A DNA stretch of 64,000 nt from Acrocarpospora phusangensis (GCF_016862995.1 NZ_BOOA01000008.1:1-64000), one strand, 5' to 3'. Shown: positions 26,647 to 35,229, counted from the stretch's first letter. Notes: a model not told the origin generated them from the letters alone. Program-made: numbers and translations.

Positions 26647-26671
26647 TGACACTGTCACGATGACAGTGTCA
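26647..26671. promoter_or_regulatory. Perfect inverted repeat, predicted MerR operator
   Basis: TGACACTGTCA and TGACAGTGTCA form a perfect 11-bp inverted repeat around CGA, directly upstream of the merR start and 68 bp before the dps start. Each arm is itself nearly palindromic. Position and symmetry suit binding by the MerR-type regulator. Confidence 0.7.
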
Positions 26672-26738
26672 ACTTCGGAACAGGGTCCGTCTGTTTCGGG
26701 TTGTCCGTATTAGGTCCATCTCGATGGAAGGAACAAGC

Positions 26739-27206
26739 ATGGCTCCGATTACCAGCCTTCTGACCGCCGAGAACAAGAAGATCACCGGAAATGCGCTGCA
26801 GGGCGCCCTGGTCGACCTGATCGATCTGGCGCTGATCGGCAAGCAGGCGCACTGGAACCTCACGGGGCGGTTCTTCCGCCCGATCCACCTCCAGCTCGAC
26901 GACATCGTCAAGCTGGCCAGGAAGAAGGCCGACTCCGTGGCCGAGCGCGCCGTCGCCATCGGCGTCAACCCGGACGGCCGCGCGAGCACGATCGTCCACG
27001 ACAGCCAGCTGTCCCACATGGACGCGGGGCCGATCGAGGACGGCAAGGTCATCGCCGTGATGACCGACATCCTGGAGTCGATCATCCGCAGGATGCGGGA
27101 ACGCATCGACGCGACCGAGCGTGCCGACCCGGTCAGCCAGGATCTGCTCATCGGTCTCACCAGAGACCTGGAGATGCACCACTGGATGATCCAGGCCCAG
27201 CGTTAG
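26739..27206 (+). CDS. dps: Dps family DNA-binding ferritin-like protein
   Basis: A 155-residue Dps/miniferritin. The inter-subunit ferroxidase ligands are all present with exact Dps spacing: His38, His50, Asp54, Asp65 and Glu69 (numbered from ATG 26739) within AHWNLTG, IHLQLDD and ADSVAERA. It oxidises ferrous iron with peroxide, stores iron and may coat DNA in stationary phase or oxidative stress. ATG 26739 is preferred over 26724 because GAAGGA lies between them at the correct spacing. It diverges from merR and shares the intergenic operator region. Its stop overlaps the KAP gene stop by four bases. Confidence 0.93.
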   Translation: MAPITSLLTAENKKITGNALQGALVDLIDLALIGKQAHWNLTGRFFRPIHLQLDDIVKLARKKADSVAERAVAIGVNPDGRASTIVHDSQLSHMDAGPIEDGKVIAVMTDILESIIRRMRERIDATERADPVSQDLLIGLTRDLEMHHWMIQAQR

Positions 27207-30200
27207 AGCAGGCGCCGGGCCAGCCCCGCGACCGGGGGGCCGGAGGCGAGCAGCGCCCGCAGCGGGCCGCTCGCCTCCGCCGGCACCCCGGCCATCCGCG
27301 CCGCCTCCACCCACCCTTCCGCGCGTGCCACGTCCAGCCGCCCCTTGGCCGCAGCCATGTCCGGGCAGCCATTAATCACCGTCGTGCCCCCATGGCCGTG
27401 GGCCGCTGCCGTGTCCGGGCGGCCATTGGTCACTGTCGTGTCCGCGCGGTCGTCGGCCGCTGCCTTATCCCAGTGCCCATTGGGCAACGTCGTGTCCGCG
27501 CGGCCGTCGGCCGCTGCCGTATCCCGGTGACCATTGGGCGACGTCGTGTACGTGTGATCATTGGGCAACCTCGTGCCCTCATGGCCGTCGGCCGTTGCCG
27601 AATCCACCCCGCCGACCGACCGTGCCGCGCGTTCCAGCAACTCCAGGGCCGTCTCCCCCCGCTCCGGGCAGTCCCGCGTGAGCGTCGACAGCAGTTGCGG
27701 CCAGCGCACGGTGAGCGCGGCCAGCTTGGCCACCTCGGCGTCCCCGGCCGGCGGTTCCCCGGCCAGACGCCGCCGATACGTGACGAAGGAGTAGAAGCGG
27801 AACACGTTGACGTACCGCTTCAGTTCGCGTGGATTGGTGGCCGACAGAGCGGGGAGCGCGACCTCGATGGCCCGGCAGGCGTTCTCGTCGCTGTACAGGT
27901 CGTCGAAGACCCGGTCGGCCGCGGCGCGGGTCTCCAGCCAGAGGCCGCCCAGCATGCCCGCCTCCCCGGCAGGCGCGTCGACCACACGCTGGGTGGCGCG
28001 CGCGATCGAGTCGAGCGTGTCCGCCCGCGGCCGCCGCGCGCGGATGGCCTGCTCGATCCGGGCGACGAGCTCCTGATCGAGCGGCCGGTCCGGGGGACGA
28101 TGCGCCGGAGCCTGGGTTTCGGTCATGCCTGGACTGTCCGGAAATCCCATCAGCGTACGGACGTAGCCGGGCAGGCGGGCGCCGTCGTCCAGGAGCGGCA
28201 CCGACAGCGGCAGCTGCACGATCTTCTCCAGGAACCGCCAGCCGATGCCGTGCCGGAGGCTCTCCGGCATCGAGTCGGCAAGCTCGCGGTAGGCCAGCTC
28301 CACGTGCGCGGCCACCACGTCCGGCTCCATCGCCAGCACGAAGACGCAGTTCGGGAACTCCCCGGCCAGGAACAGGTTGATCGCCTCGATCACCTGGGCC
28401 ACCGTGCCGGAGGAGCAGCGGTCCAGGTCGTCCACGAACACCAGCAGCGGGCGCTCCTCCGTCGCCACCAGGCCGAGCACGTGCCGCATGTCGGTCTGCA
28501 CCAGGTGCAGGAAGCCGGTCCGCGCGCCGTACCCGGGTTCGGCGACGAGGTCGCCCGGGTCGGGGGCGGGGGCGAACATGTCCGGAGGGCGGACCAGGCC
28601 GGCGAAGGCGGTGTCGGCGGATTCGGTGAGAAAACGCGCGAGCCGTACCCAGCCGGCGGCGACGGCGGCCAGCGCGCCCGCCGAGGAGATCGCGGCCGCG
28701 GTGCCCTCCAGGGCCGGCAGCAGCGGCGTCGCCAGCTGCGACGCGCCCGCCACCACCAGCGCCATGACCAGGCCGAGCGCAGCCGGCGCCAGCCGCAGCG
28801 CCGCCAGCCGGTACGCCCTGCGCCGCACCGCCTCCCGGTCGATCCTGGCCAGGTTGAGCCGCAGCCAGAAACGTTCCCGCTCCGCCCGGGGCAGCCGGCC
28901 GGTCACCTGCGTGATGATCTCGTGCGCGAGTCCGGCCCAGACCTGCTCGCCGTTCTGGTACATCCACGGGTTGAACCACACCGTCGGCCGCCACCCGCTC
29001 AGCCCGGCCGCCGCCTCGGGCAGCGGCTCCGGCGGCCGTTTCGCCCAGGTACGGACCTCCGCGATGGTCACCCGATCGGACCCGCCCAGCACGCCCGGCC
29101 ACATCCGCCCCGCGATCCCGAGCAGCCGGGACGGCGGCCGGGCCGGCAGCGGCCGGGGCAGCGTGATCGGCCCCGGCTCCCCGGTCGCCGCCCCCGGATC
29201 CAGCTCGTTCTGGATCATCCGCATCAGCGAGGTCTTGCCGGCGCCCCACGGGCCTTTGATCCCGATCGTCAGCGGCGGCCTGGTCTCCGGATGGCGGACG
29301 AACGCGGCGATGGCCTCCGCGTACACCCGGTGCCCCAGGTCGTCGTCGATGGTCCAGCGGTCGGGGGTGAGCCTGGCCCGCGGCGGCACGGTCCTGCGGC
29401 CGGCCCGCCAGCGGCGCAACACCCCGGGCACCTCGTCCAGTTCCGTCGCCGTGAGCCGGGCCCGGCCGGTCTCGGCCACGCTCGGATGGGCGAAGGGCGT
29501 GCCGCGACCAAGGAGGCCCCACTCCGCCAGCTCCGCGCGCCCGTCGGTCCGCCCGGCCAGCAGCTGGGCCACCTCCGGCGTCAGCTCCTCGTCGTCGGCC
29601 AGAAGCGAGGCCCGCCGCAGCAGCGTCTGCGCCTCCGCGCCGAGGTACTCGTCGTAGACCGTGCCGGCCAGCCGCTCCGCCGACGGCGCCCGGCCGCCCA
29701 GCCGCTCGTGCGCGTACGCGAGTTCGGCCGGGACGCCGGGCTCCGCGGCCGGGGCGGTGACCGCGACCGCGATGTCCAGGCCCTCGGCCGAGGTGAGCAG
29801 GTGCGGCTGGAACTCGGCGTCCGCGCCGAACACGGCCAGCGCGTGGCCGAGCAGGTCGGCGGCGGTGATCACGCCGTCCCCGTCCAGGTCGGCCGCGCCG
29901 TCGAGCAGGCCGCCGGCCACCACCTCGGTCAGCGAGAGGCTGCCGGGCCGTACCTCCTCGCCGATGGTGAGGCCGGTGGTGAGGGCGGCGGCGGCCACGC
30001 CCGGCGGGGTGAGCAGGGCGCTGACCGTGGGCTCGTCCACGGTCGCGCTGCCGATCCACCCGAAGTCGACCACCATCAGCAGCGCCGCCGCGGCGGAGTC
30101 CCCGGCCCCCGCCCCGAAGCGGCGGATCAGCGCGGTGAACTCGCCGCCGCTCCACCGGGCCGTGCGCGGCCAGCGCACCAGCAGCAGGTCGCCGGGCCGC

Positions 30201-30412
30201 CCGGAGTCCAGGAACGCGGTCAGCCGTTCGTGGTCCCGGCTGTCCAGGCTCTGCTGCGCGTCCACCTCGAAGCCGCGGGCGCGCAGCGCGCCGACCAGCC
30301 GCCGTGCCGGTTCCGGGGCACGCCGTCCGGGTTCGTCCGGATCGAGGAAGATCAGCGCCCGGCGTCGCGTGATCGTGGGCGAGCTGATCTTTTCGGAAAC
30401 TGCGCTGGTCAT
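27203..30412 (-). CDS. KAP family P-loop NTPase with N-terminal degenerate caspase-like domain
   Basis: About 1069 residues. Residues 15-220 resemble an actinobacterial caspase (C14) domain: RRALIFLDP, LTAFLDSGRPGDLLLVRW, ALLMVVDFGW and the calcium-loop-like DLDGDGVITAAD (175-186) that often ends such domains. The His-Gly and Asp-Cys catalytic motifs are not present, so it is probably inactive. The KAP NTPase follows: Walker A GPWGAGKTS (387-395), WFNPW (479-483), two TM helices at about 541-560 and 571-592 inserted in the domain as in other KAP proteins, and Walker B LLVFVDDLDRC (656-666). A repeat array occupies the C-terminal part. The start is ATG 30412 after CGGAGCACTTCG. Likely membrane-bound; the signalling or defence role is inferred. 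Confidence 0.82.
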   Translation of the reverse strand: MTSAVSEKISSPTITRRRALIFLDPDEPGRRAPEPARRLVGALRARGFEVDAQQSLDSRDHERLTAFLDSGRPGDLLLVRWPRTARWSGGEFTALIRRFGAGAGDSAAAALLMVVDFGWIGSATVDEPTVSALLTPPGVAAAALTTGLTIGEEVRPGSLSLTEVVAGGLLDGAADLDGDGVITAADLLGHALAVFGADAEFQPHLLTSAEGLDIAVAVTAPAAEPGVPAELAYAHERLGGRAPSAERLAGTVYDEYLGAEAQTLLRRASLLADDEELTPEVAQLLAGRTDGRAELAEWGLLGRGTPFAHPSVAETGRARLTATELDEVPGVLRRWRAGRRTVPPRARLTPDRWTIDDDLGHRVYAEAIAAFVRHPETRPPLTIGIKGPWGAGKTSLMRMIQNELDPGAATGEPGPITLPRPLPARPPSRLLGIAGRMWPGVLGGSDRVTIAEVRTWAKRPPEPLPEAAAGLSGWRPTVWFNPWMYQNGEQVWAGLAHEIITQVTGRLPRAERERFWLRLNLARIDREAVRRRAYRLAALRLAPAALGLVMALVVAGASQLATPLLPALEGTAAAISSAGALAAVAAGWVRLARFLTESADTAFAGLVRPPDMFAPAPDPGDLVAEPGYGARTGFLHLVQTDMRHVLGLVATEERPLLVFVDDLDRCSSGTVAQVIEAINLFLAGEFPNCVFVLAMEPDVVAAHVELAYRELADSMPESLRHGIGWRFLEKIVQLPLSVPLLDDGARLPGYVRTLMGFPDSPGMTETQAPAHRPPDRPLDQELVARIEQAIRARRPRADTLDSIARATQRVVDAPAGEAGMLGGLWLETRAAADRVFDDLYSDENACRAIEVALPALSATNPRELKRYVNVFRFYSFVTYRRRLAGEPPAGDAEVAKLAALTVRWPQLLSTLTRDCPERGETALELLERAARSVGGVDSATADGHEGTRLPNDHTYTTSPNGHRDTAAADGRADTTLPNGHWDKAAADDRADTTVTNGRPDTAAAHGHGGTTVINGCPDMAAAKGRLDVARAEGWVEAARMAGVPAEASGPLRALLASGPPVAGLARRLL
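27345..27580 (-). repeat. In-frame ~54-bp tandem repeat in KAP NTPase gene
   Basis: About four and a half diverged copies of an 18-codon unit (peptide pattern NGHxDTAAADxRADTTLP) lie near the 3' end of the KAP gene. Shared words include GGCCATTGG/GTCACTGTCGTGTCCG and CGGCCGCTGCC. The frame is preserved in all copies. Confidence 0.8.
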
Positions 30413-30588
30413 CGAAGTGCTCCGCGGGAAGGCCTGGAGTCGATCACGATAAACGGCGTTCACCTGGGAGGAGACCATGGTTTGCGCAAAGTTTGAGCGC
30501 AAGAACCGTGCGGATTCCCCGGGCGTTCACGCGGATTCGATCGACTGGCGGGACCCGCCGCGCGTAGCGTGCCCAGTGGGAGGAGAAT

Positions 30589-31773
30589 ATGTTGCGCCGC
30601 ACGTTCGTCCGTTCCGGGGCCCTGGCCGCGCTCACCGGGTCGCTCTGGCGCTCGGCCTGCGCCGCGCCCGCCGCCCCCGGTGCCTCCGGCGCCCCCAGCG
30701 TCCCGGCCTCGCCGATGCCGGCCGGCGACGCCGTCCGCGGCAAGGGGCCGTACGGCGCGCTGGGCAAACCGGACCGAAACTCGATCGCCCTGGCCGAGGG
30801 TTTCACCAGCCGGGTGGTCGGCCGCTCCGGGCAGCGGGTCGGCGGCCTGACCTGGCATCCCGCCCCCGACGGCGGCGCCTGCTTCGCCGACGGCGACGGC
30901 TGGATCTACGTCTCCAACTCCGAGGTGCCCGTGGTCGGCGGCGTCTCCGCGCTCCGCTTCGGCCCGGACGGCTCGATCAAGACGGGCTACCGCATCCTGT
31001 CCGGCACCGACCGCAACTGCGCCGGCGGCGCGACCCCCTGGAACACCTGGCTGTCCTGCGAGGAGACGGTCCGCGGCCGCGTCTTCGAATGCGACCCGTA
31101 CGGCTACCGCGCCGCGGCCCCCCGCCTCGCCATGGGCCGCTTCAAGCACGAGGCCGCCGCCTGCGACCCCGACCGCGAGGTCGTCTACCTGACCGAGGAC
31201 GAGCCGGACGGCTGCTTCTACCGGTTCCGCCCGCAGGACTGGGGCGACCTCACCACGGGCGTCCTGGAGGTCATGGTCGGCGACGGCGACGACCCTACCG
31301 GCCAAGTGCGCTGGCGGCGTATCCCGAACCCCTCCGCCACGTACGAGCCGACCCGCGACCAGGTCGAGGGCGCGATCCGCTTCAACGGCGGCGAAGGCTG
31401 CTACTACTCGGGCGGCTTCTGCTACTTCACCACCAAGGGCGACAACCGCGTCTGGGCCTACGACGCCGCCAACCGCGAACTCTCCGTCCTGTACGACGCC
31501 AACGCCCCGCTCAAGGGCGTGGACAACGTCTTCGTCTCCCGTTCCGGCGACCTGTTCGTGGCCGAGGACGGCGGCAACATGGAGATCAACATCATCACCG
31601 CCGACGGCGAGGTGGCGCCCTTCCTCCGCCTGGTCGGCCACCAGAAGTCCGAGATCACGGGCCTGGCCTTCGCCCCCGACGGGGACCGCCTCTACTTCTC
31701 CTCCCAGCGCGGCACCACCGGCTCCAACCGCTCCGGCGTCACCTACGAGGTGATGGGGCCGTTCCGCAGCTGA
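30589..31773 (+). CDS. DUF839/PhoX-family secreted phosphatase-like protein
   Basis: A 394-residue protein with a twin-arginine-type signal (RRTFVRSGALAALTG) and an Ala-x-Ala cleavage region near CAAPAAPG. The mature part matches PhoX-like DUF839 beta-propeller proteins: LTWHPAPDGGACF, CAGGATPWNTWLSCEETVRG, GRFKHEAAACDP and GLAFAPDGDRLYFSSQRG. PhoX enzymes are calcium/iron phosphatases exported folded through Tat. RBS GGGAGGAG. It is divergent from the KAP gene with a 176-bp gap. Activity on phosphate esters is inferred from the family. Confidence 0.85.
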   Translation: MLRRTFVRSGALAALTGSLWRSACAAPAAPGASGAPSVPASPMPAGDAVRGKGPYGALGKPDRNSIALAEGFTSRVVGRSGQRVGGLTWHPAPDGGACFADGDGWIYVSNSEVPVVGGVSALRFGPDGSIKTGYRILSGTDRNCAGGATPWNTWLSCEETVRGRVFECDPYGYRAAAPRLAMGRFKHEAAACDPDREVVYLTEDEPDGCFYRFRPQDWGDLTTGVLEVMVGDGDDPTGQVRWRRIPNPSATYEPTRDQVEGAIRFNGGEGCYYSGGFCYFTTKGDNRVWAYDAANRELSVLYDANAPLKGVDNVFVSRSGDLFVAEDGGNMEINIITADGEVAPFLRLVGHQKSEITGLAFAPDGDRLYFSSQRGTTGSNRSGVTYEVMGPFRS

Positions 31774-31821
31774 GCGGCAGCCCGTACCACTTCGGTGAGC
31801 CGGGAACAGGCGCACCGCCGC

Positions 31822-32721
31822 TCAGAGGGGGCGTTCCCAGAACTGTTCGTTGAAGGCGGCGGCGGGTTCCTCGGCCACGAGCTTGAAGCCGGCGGCCTCG
31901 TAGATCTTGCGGGCCGACACGAGGACGTCGCGGGTCCACAGCATGATCGTCTGGTAGCCGGAGTCCCGGGCGAAGCGCAGGCACTCCTCGACCAGCCGGG
32001 CGCCGATGCCGAGCCCGCGGGCGGACGGATCCACCAGGAGCAGGCGAAGCTGGGCGGTGGTGGCGTCCTTGCGCACGCAGAACACGCAGCCCACCCGGCG
32101 GCCGTCCACCTCGGCGATCCACCCCGCCTGCCCGGGGCTGCCCTGCGCGTCCAGGAAGTCGGCGCAGATGCGGGCCACCAGGGCCTCGAAGTCGGGTCCC
32201 CAGCCGTACTCGCGGGAGTACAGGGCGCCGTGGCGGCCGATCGCCCACCCCAGGTCCCCGGGGCGCGGCGGCCGGATCACGAAAGGCACCCGGTCGCGCT
32301 TCTCGCCCAGGACGTCCCGGATGACGCCCATGCTCGCGACCAGCCGGGACCGCTCCTCCTCCGGCAGCGCGTCCAGCAGGCCCCTGACCTCGGCGTCCGA
32401 CTGTTCGTCCAGCTTCGCGAAGGTGGCCCGGCCGTCGTCGGTGAGCCCCACCACCTGCCGCCGGCCGTCGACGGCCGACCGCTCCCGCCGGACCAGACCA
32501 TCCCCTTCGAGCCTGGCCAGAACCCGGCTGAGATAACCCGCGTCCAGCCCGAGCAGCCGCTTGACCTCCCCGACCTCCACGTCCCCCGCCGTTCGGTCGA
32601 GTTCGAACAGCACCCGCGCCTCGGTCAGCGAGTAGGGCGAGTCATGCATCCCGGCCCGGAGCATCCCGATCACCGCCGTGTAGAAGCGGTTGAAGGCCCG
32701 GACCTCTGCCACCATATCCAT
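31822..32721 (-). CDS. MarR-GNAT fusion (bifunctional regulator/acetyltransferase)
   Basis: A 299-residue fusion. The N-terminal half (about 1-145) is MarR-type: SLTEARVLFELDR, VKRLLGLDAGYLSRVLARLEGDGLV, RRERSAVDGRRQVVGLTDDG. The C-terminal half (about 150-299) is GNAT: WIAEVDGRRVGCVFCVR, LLLVDPSARGLGIGARLVEECLRFA, GYQTIMLWTRDVLVSARKIYEAAGF. Such fusions are common in actinomycetes and act as sensors, with acetyl-CoA or a small substrate as the signal. ATG 32721 lies behind GAGGAG. A near-perfect palindrome upstream is the predicted autoregulatory site. Confidence 0.9.
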   Translation of the reverse strand: MDMVAEVRAFNRFYTAVIGMLRAGMHDSPYSLTEARVLFELDRTAGDVEVGEVKRLLGLDAGYLSRVLARLEGDGLVRRERSAVDGRRQVVGLTDDGRATFAKLDEQSDAEVRGLLDALPEEERSRLVASMGVIRDVLGEKRDRVPFVIRPPRPGDLGWAIGRHGALYSREYGWGPDFEALVARICADFLDAQGSPGQAGWIAEVDGRRVGCVFCVRKDATTAQLRLLLVDPSARGLGIGARLVEECLRFARDSGYQTIMLWTRDVLVSARKIYEAAGFKLVAEEPAAAFNEQFWERPL

Positions 32722-32729
32722 TGCTCTCC

Positions 32730-32745
32730 TCAACGAATCCGTTGA
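32730..32745. promoter_or_regulatory. Predicted MarR operator upstream of MarR-GNAT gene
   Basis: TCAACGAATCCGTTGA is a 16-bp palindrome with one mismatched pair, nine bases upstream of the MarR-GNAT start and overlapping its ribosome-binding region. MarR sites with GTTGA/TCAAC half sites are common. It also lies 83 bp before the divergent lactonase gene. Confidence 0.6.
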
Positions 32746-32827
32746 CTGAGGCAACAATACTCCGCGCTGGCTTCCGGGGTGATCGAACCGTAGAGTCTGC
32801 TATCGGCCAACGGCAGGGGAGCTAAGC

Positions 32828-33799
32828 GTGGGTCTTTACGTCGGCGGCTACGAGCCGAAGGTCACCGTGGCGGACGACGCGCTGGCCGTCGTGGGGGAGA
32901 TCCCCGTGACCGCGCCCTCGTTCCTCGCCGCGCATCCGAAACTTTCAGTCCTGTACGTGGTGAGCGAGATCGACGACGGCCGCATCTCGGTCGTCCGGGA
33001 CGGCGAGGTCATCGAGTCGAGGTCCAGCGGCGGGGCCTCCCCGTGCCACGCGGCCGTGGACCCGTCCGGCGCCTGGCTGGCCGTGACCAACTACATGGAC
33101 GGCGTGCTCAGTCTGCACCGCCTCGACGCGGAAGGCCGCTTCGACGGCCCGGCGCTGGAGTTCCCGCACCGGGGCTCGGGCCCGGACCGGGACCGGCAGC
33201 TCGGCCCGCACGCCCACCAGGCGGTCTTCGACCCCGACGACATCCTGCACGTCAGCGACCTCGGCACGGACGAGATCCGCCGCTACCGGCTGGACGCCGC
33301 CGCCGAAGGGGTCGAGATCCTGCCGCCGGTGAAGCTGACCCCCGGCTCCGGCCCCCGGCACATGGACCGCAGGGACGACCGCTGGTACCTGGTGGGCGAG
33401 CTGGACGGCCTGGTCAGGGCGTACGACACGGACTGGAAGGAGCTGGCCCGCGCGGCGGCGAGCGGGACGGGCGGCCAGAACCACCCGTCGCATCTGGAGC
33501 TGCACGGGGAGCATCTCTACGTGGGCAACCGGGGGCCCGACACGATCGCGGTGTTCGACCCGGAGACGCTGGAGCTGATCGCCGAGGTGCCGAGCGGGGG
33601 AGCCTGGCCGCGGCACTTCGCGTTCGCCGGCGGGAGGCTCGCCGATGGGAGGCTCGCCGATGGGAGGCTCTACGTGGCGAACCAGAACTCCGGCGAGGTC
33701 GCCGAGTTCCGGCTGGCCGGCGGCGTGCCCGAACCGACCGGCGCGGTCCTGCGGCTCACCTCGCCGAGCTGTGTGGTGGGGTCAGGCCCAGGCGCGTGA
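32828..33799 (+). CDS. Lactonase family protein (6-phosphogluconolactonase-like beta-propeller)
   Basis: A 323-residue seven-bladed-propeller lactonase. Family signatures are LYVGGYEP at the start, PCHAAVDPSGAWLAVTNYM, LGPHAHQAVFDPDDILHVSDLGTD, SGPRHMD, HPSHLELHGEHLYVGNRGPDTIAVF and VPSGGAWPRHFAF. These residues line the lactone site in Pgl proteins, which hydrolyse 6-phosphogluconolactone in the pentose phosphate pathway. A 15-bp tandem repeat encodes RLADG twice near position 275. GTG start. The 3' end overlaps the convergent glycerol kinase gene by 18 bp. Confidence 0.87.
   Translation: MGLYVGGYEPKVTVADDALAVVGEIPVTAPSFLAAHPKLSVLYVVSEIDDGRISVVRDGEVIESRSSGGASPCHAAVDPSGAWLAVTNYMDGVLSLHRLDAEGRFDGPALEFPHRGSGPDRDRQLGPHAHQAVFDPDDILHVSDLGTDEIRRYRLDAAAEGVEILPPVKLTPGSGPRHMDRRDDRWYLVGELDGLVRAYDTDWKELARAAASGTGGQNHPSHLELHGEHLYVGNRGPDTIAVFDPETLELIAEVPSGGAWPRHFAFAGGRLADGRLADGRLYVANQNSGEVAEFRLAGGVPEPTGAVLRLTSPSCVVGSGPGA
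33632..33671 (+). repeat. 15-bp tandem repeat in lactonase gene
   Basis: The unit GGGAGGCTCGCCGAT occurs twice plus a partial third copy, in frame, adding one or two RLADG pentapeptides to a propeller loop. Confidence 0.85.
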
Positions 33800-35215
33800 G
33801 CGCTCCACGGCGCGCTGCCAGCGGTCGTAGGCCGCGCCGTCCCCCTGGCCGGGGTCGAAGCGGCGGTCCAGGTGCCAGGTCTTGCGGAGCTCCTCGACCG
33901 AGGACCAGACGCCGGTCCCCAGCCCGGCCAGGAAGGCCGCGCCCAGCGCGGTCGTCTCCTGGATCACCGGGCGTTCCACCGGGATGCCCAGCTGGTCGGC
34001 CTGCAACTGCATGAGCAGGTCGTTGGCGCTCCCGCCGCCGTCCGCCTTCAGGACGGTGACCTCCATGGTCTCCACGATGTCGCGGACCTCGAAGGCGATC
34101 GCCTCCAGGGTGGCGCGGACCAGGTGCGCCCGCGTCGTCCCCCGGGTCAGGCCGAGGATGGTGCCGCGCGCCTCCGGGTCCCAGTGCGGCGCGCCGAGGC
34201 CGGTCAGCGCGGGCACGAACACCACCCCGCCCGAGTCGGGCACCGACCGGGCCACGGCCTCGGACTCGGCCGCCGTGTCCAGGATGCCCAGCCCGTCCCT
34301 GAGCCACTGCACGGCCGCGCCGGTGACGAAGATCGCGCCCTCCAGCGCGTACGTGCGGGTGCCGGCGGGGTCCTGCCAGGCCACCGTGGTGAGCAGGCCC
34401 GCGTCCGAGCGTGTGATCTGGTCGCCGGTGTTGACCAGGATGAAGGAGCCCGTGCCGTACGTGCACTTCACGTCGCCGGGGGAGAAGCAGGTCTGGCCGA
34501 ACAGGGCCGCCTGCTGGTCGCCCGCCAGGCCGCTGATCGGCAGGTCCAGGCCGAGGAAGGCGTCCGGGTCGGTACGGCCGATCTCCCCCCAGTTGGGGAC
34601 CAGCTCCGGCAGGGCGTCCATCGGCACGCCGAACAGGTCGCACAGCTCTTCGGACCAGGTGCCGGCGACGATGTCGTACAGGAGGGTCCTGGACGCGTTG
34701 GACGGGTCGGTCACATGCCGCGCGCCCCCCGTGAGCCGGGCGACCAGGTACGAATCCACCGTCCCGATCGCCGGGTTCCCGGGCACCGGGTCGTTCTCGG
34801 CGAGCCAGGTGAGCTTGGTGCCGGTAAAGTAGGGATCGAGCCGCAGGCCCGTGAGTTCGGTCACACGCGGCTCGTGCCCCGCCTCCCGCAGGCGGGCGCA
34901 GACACCTGAAGATCGCCGGTCCTGCCAGACGACGGCCCGTCGCGGCGCGGCCAGCGAACGCCGGTCCCAGAGCACCGCGGTCTCCCGCTGGTTGGTCAGG
35001 CCGACGCACCGGGGCGGGGTGCTTGCCTGGTCAAGCGCGGTTTGGCAGGCTGCCAGGGTCGCCTGCCAGATGTCCTCGGGGGCGTGTTCCACCCACCCGG
35101 GTTCCGGGAAGTGCTGGGCGAACTCCGCGTACCCGCGGGCCTCGATCCGCCCGTCCTCGGTCACCACGAGGGCGGTGACCCCGGTCGTACCAGCGTCTAT
35201 CGCCAAAACACCCAC
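33782..35215 (-). CDS. glpK: Glycerol kinase (FGGY family)
   Basis: A 477-residue FGGY kinase. It begins VLAIDAGTTGVTALVV (phosphate-1), has GLTNQRETAVLWDR with Arg-Glu that contact glycerol in GlpK, DPYFTGTKLTWL, GDQQAALFGQ, and TGLGAPHWDPEARGTILGL. These match glycerol kinase better than other FGGY enzymes. It converts glycerol to sn-glycerol 3-phosphate. It is somewhat shorter than the usual ~500 residues. GTG start, 14 bp downstream of a DasR-type operator. No glpF or glpD is adjacent. Confidence 0.87.
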   Translation of the reverse strand: MGVLAIDAGTTGVTALVVTEDGRIEARGYAEFAQHFPEPGWVEHAPEDIWQATLAACQTALDQASTPPRCVGLTNQRETAVLWDRRSLAAPRRAVVWQDRRSSGVCARLREAGHEPRVTELTGLRLDPYFTGTKLTWLAENDPVPGNPAIGTVDSYLVARLTGGARHVTDPSNASRTLLYDIVAGTWSEELCDLFGVPMDALPELVPNWGEIGRTDPDAFLGLDLPISGLAGDQQAALFGQTCFSPGDVKCTYGTGSFILVNTGDQITRSDAGLLTTVAWQDPAGTRTYALEGAIFVTGAAVQWLRDGLGILDTAAESEAVARSVPDSGGVVFVPALTGLGAPHWDPEARGTILGLTRGTTRAHLVRATLEAIAFEVRDIVETMEVTVLKADGGGSANDLLMQLQADQLGIPVERPVIQETTALGAAFLAGLGTGVWSSVEELRKTWHLDRRFDPGQGDGAAYDRWQRAVERSRAWA

Positions 35216-35229
35216 GGAGCCTCACTTTT

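Noticed and set aside
28377-29657. 426-codon plus-strand frame inside the KAP NTPase gene
   Set aside because: Ser/Arg/Ala-rich composition with no motif and no ribosome binding site; the minus strand has clear Walker motifs over the same span.
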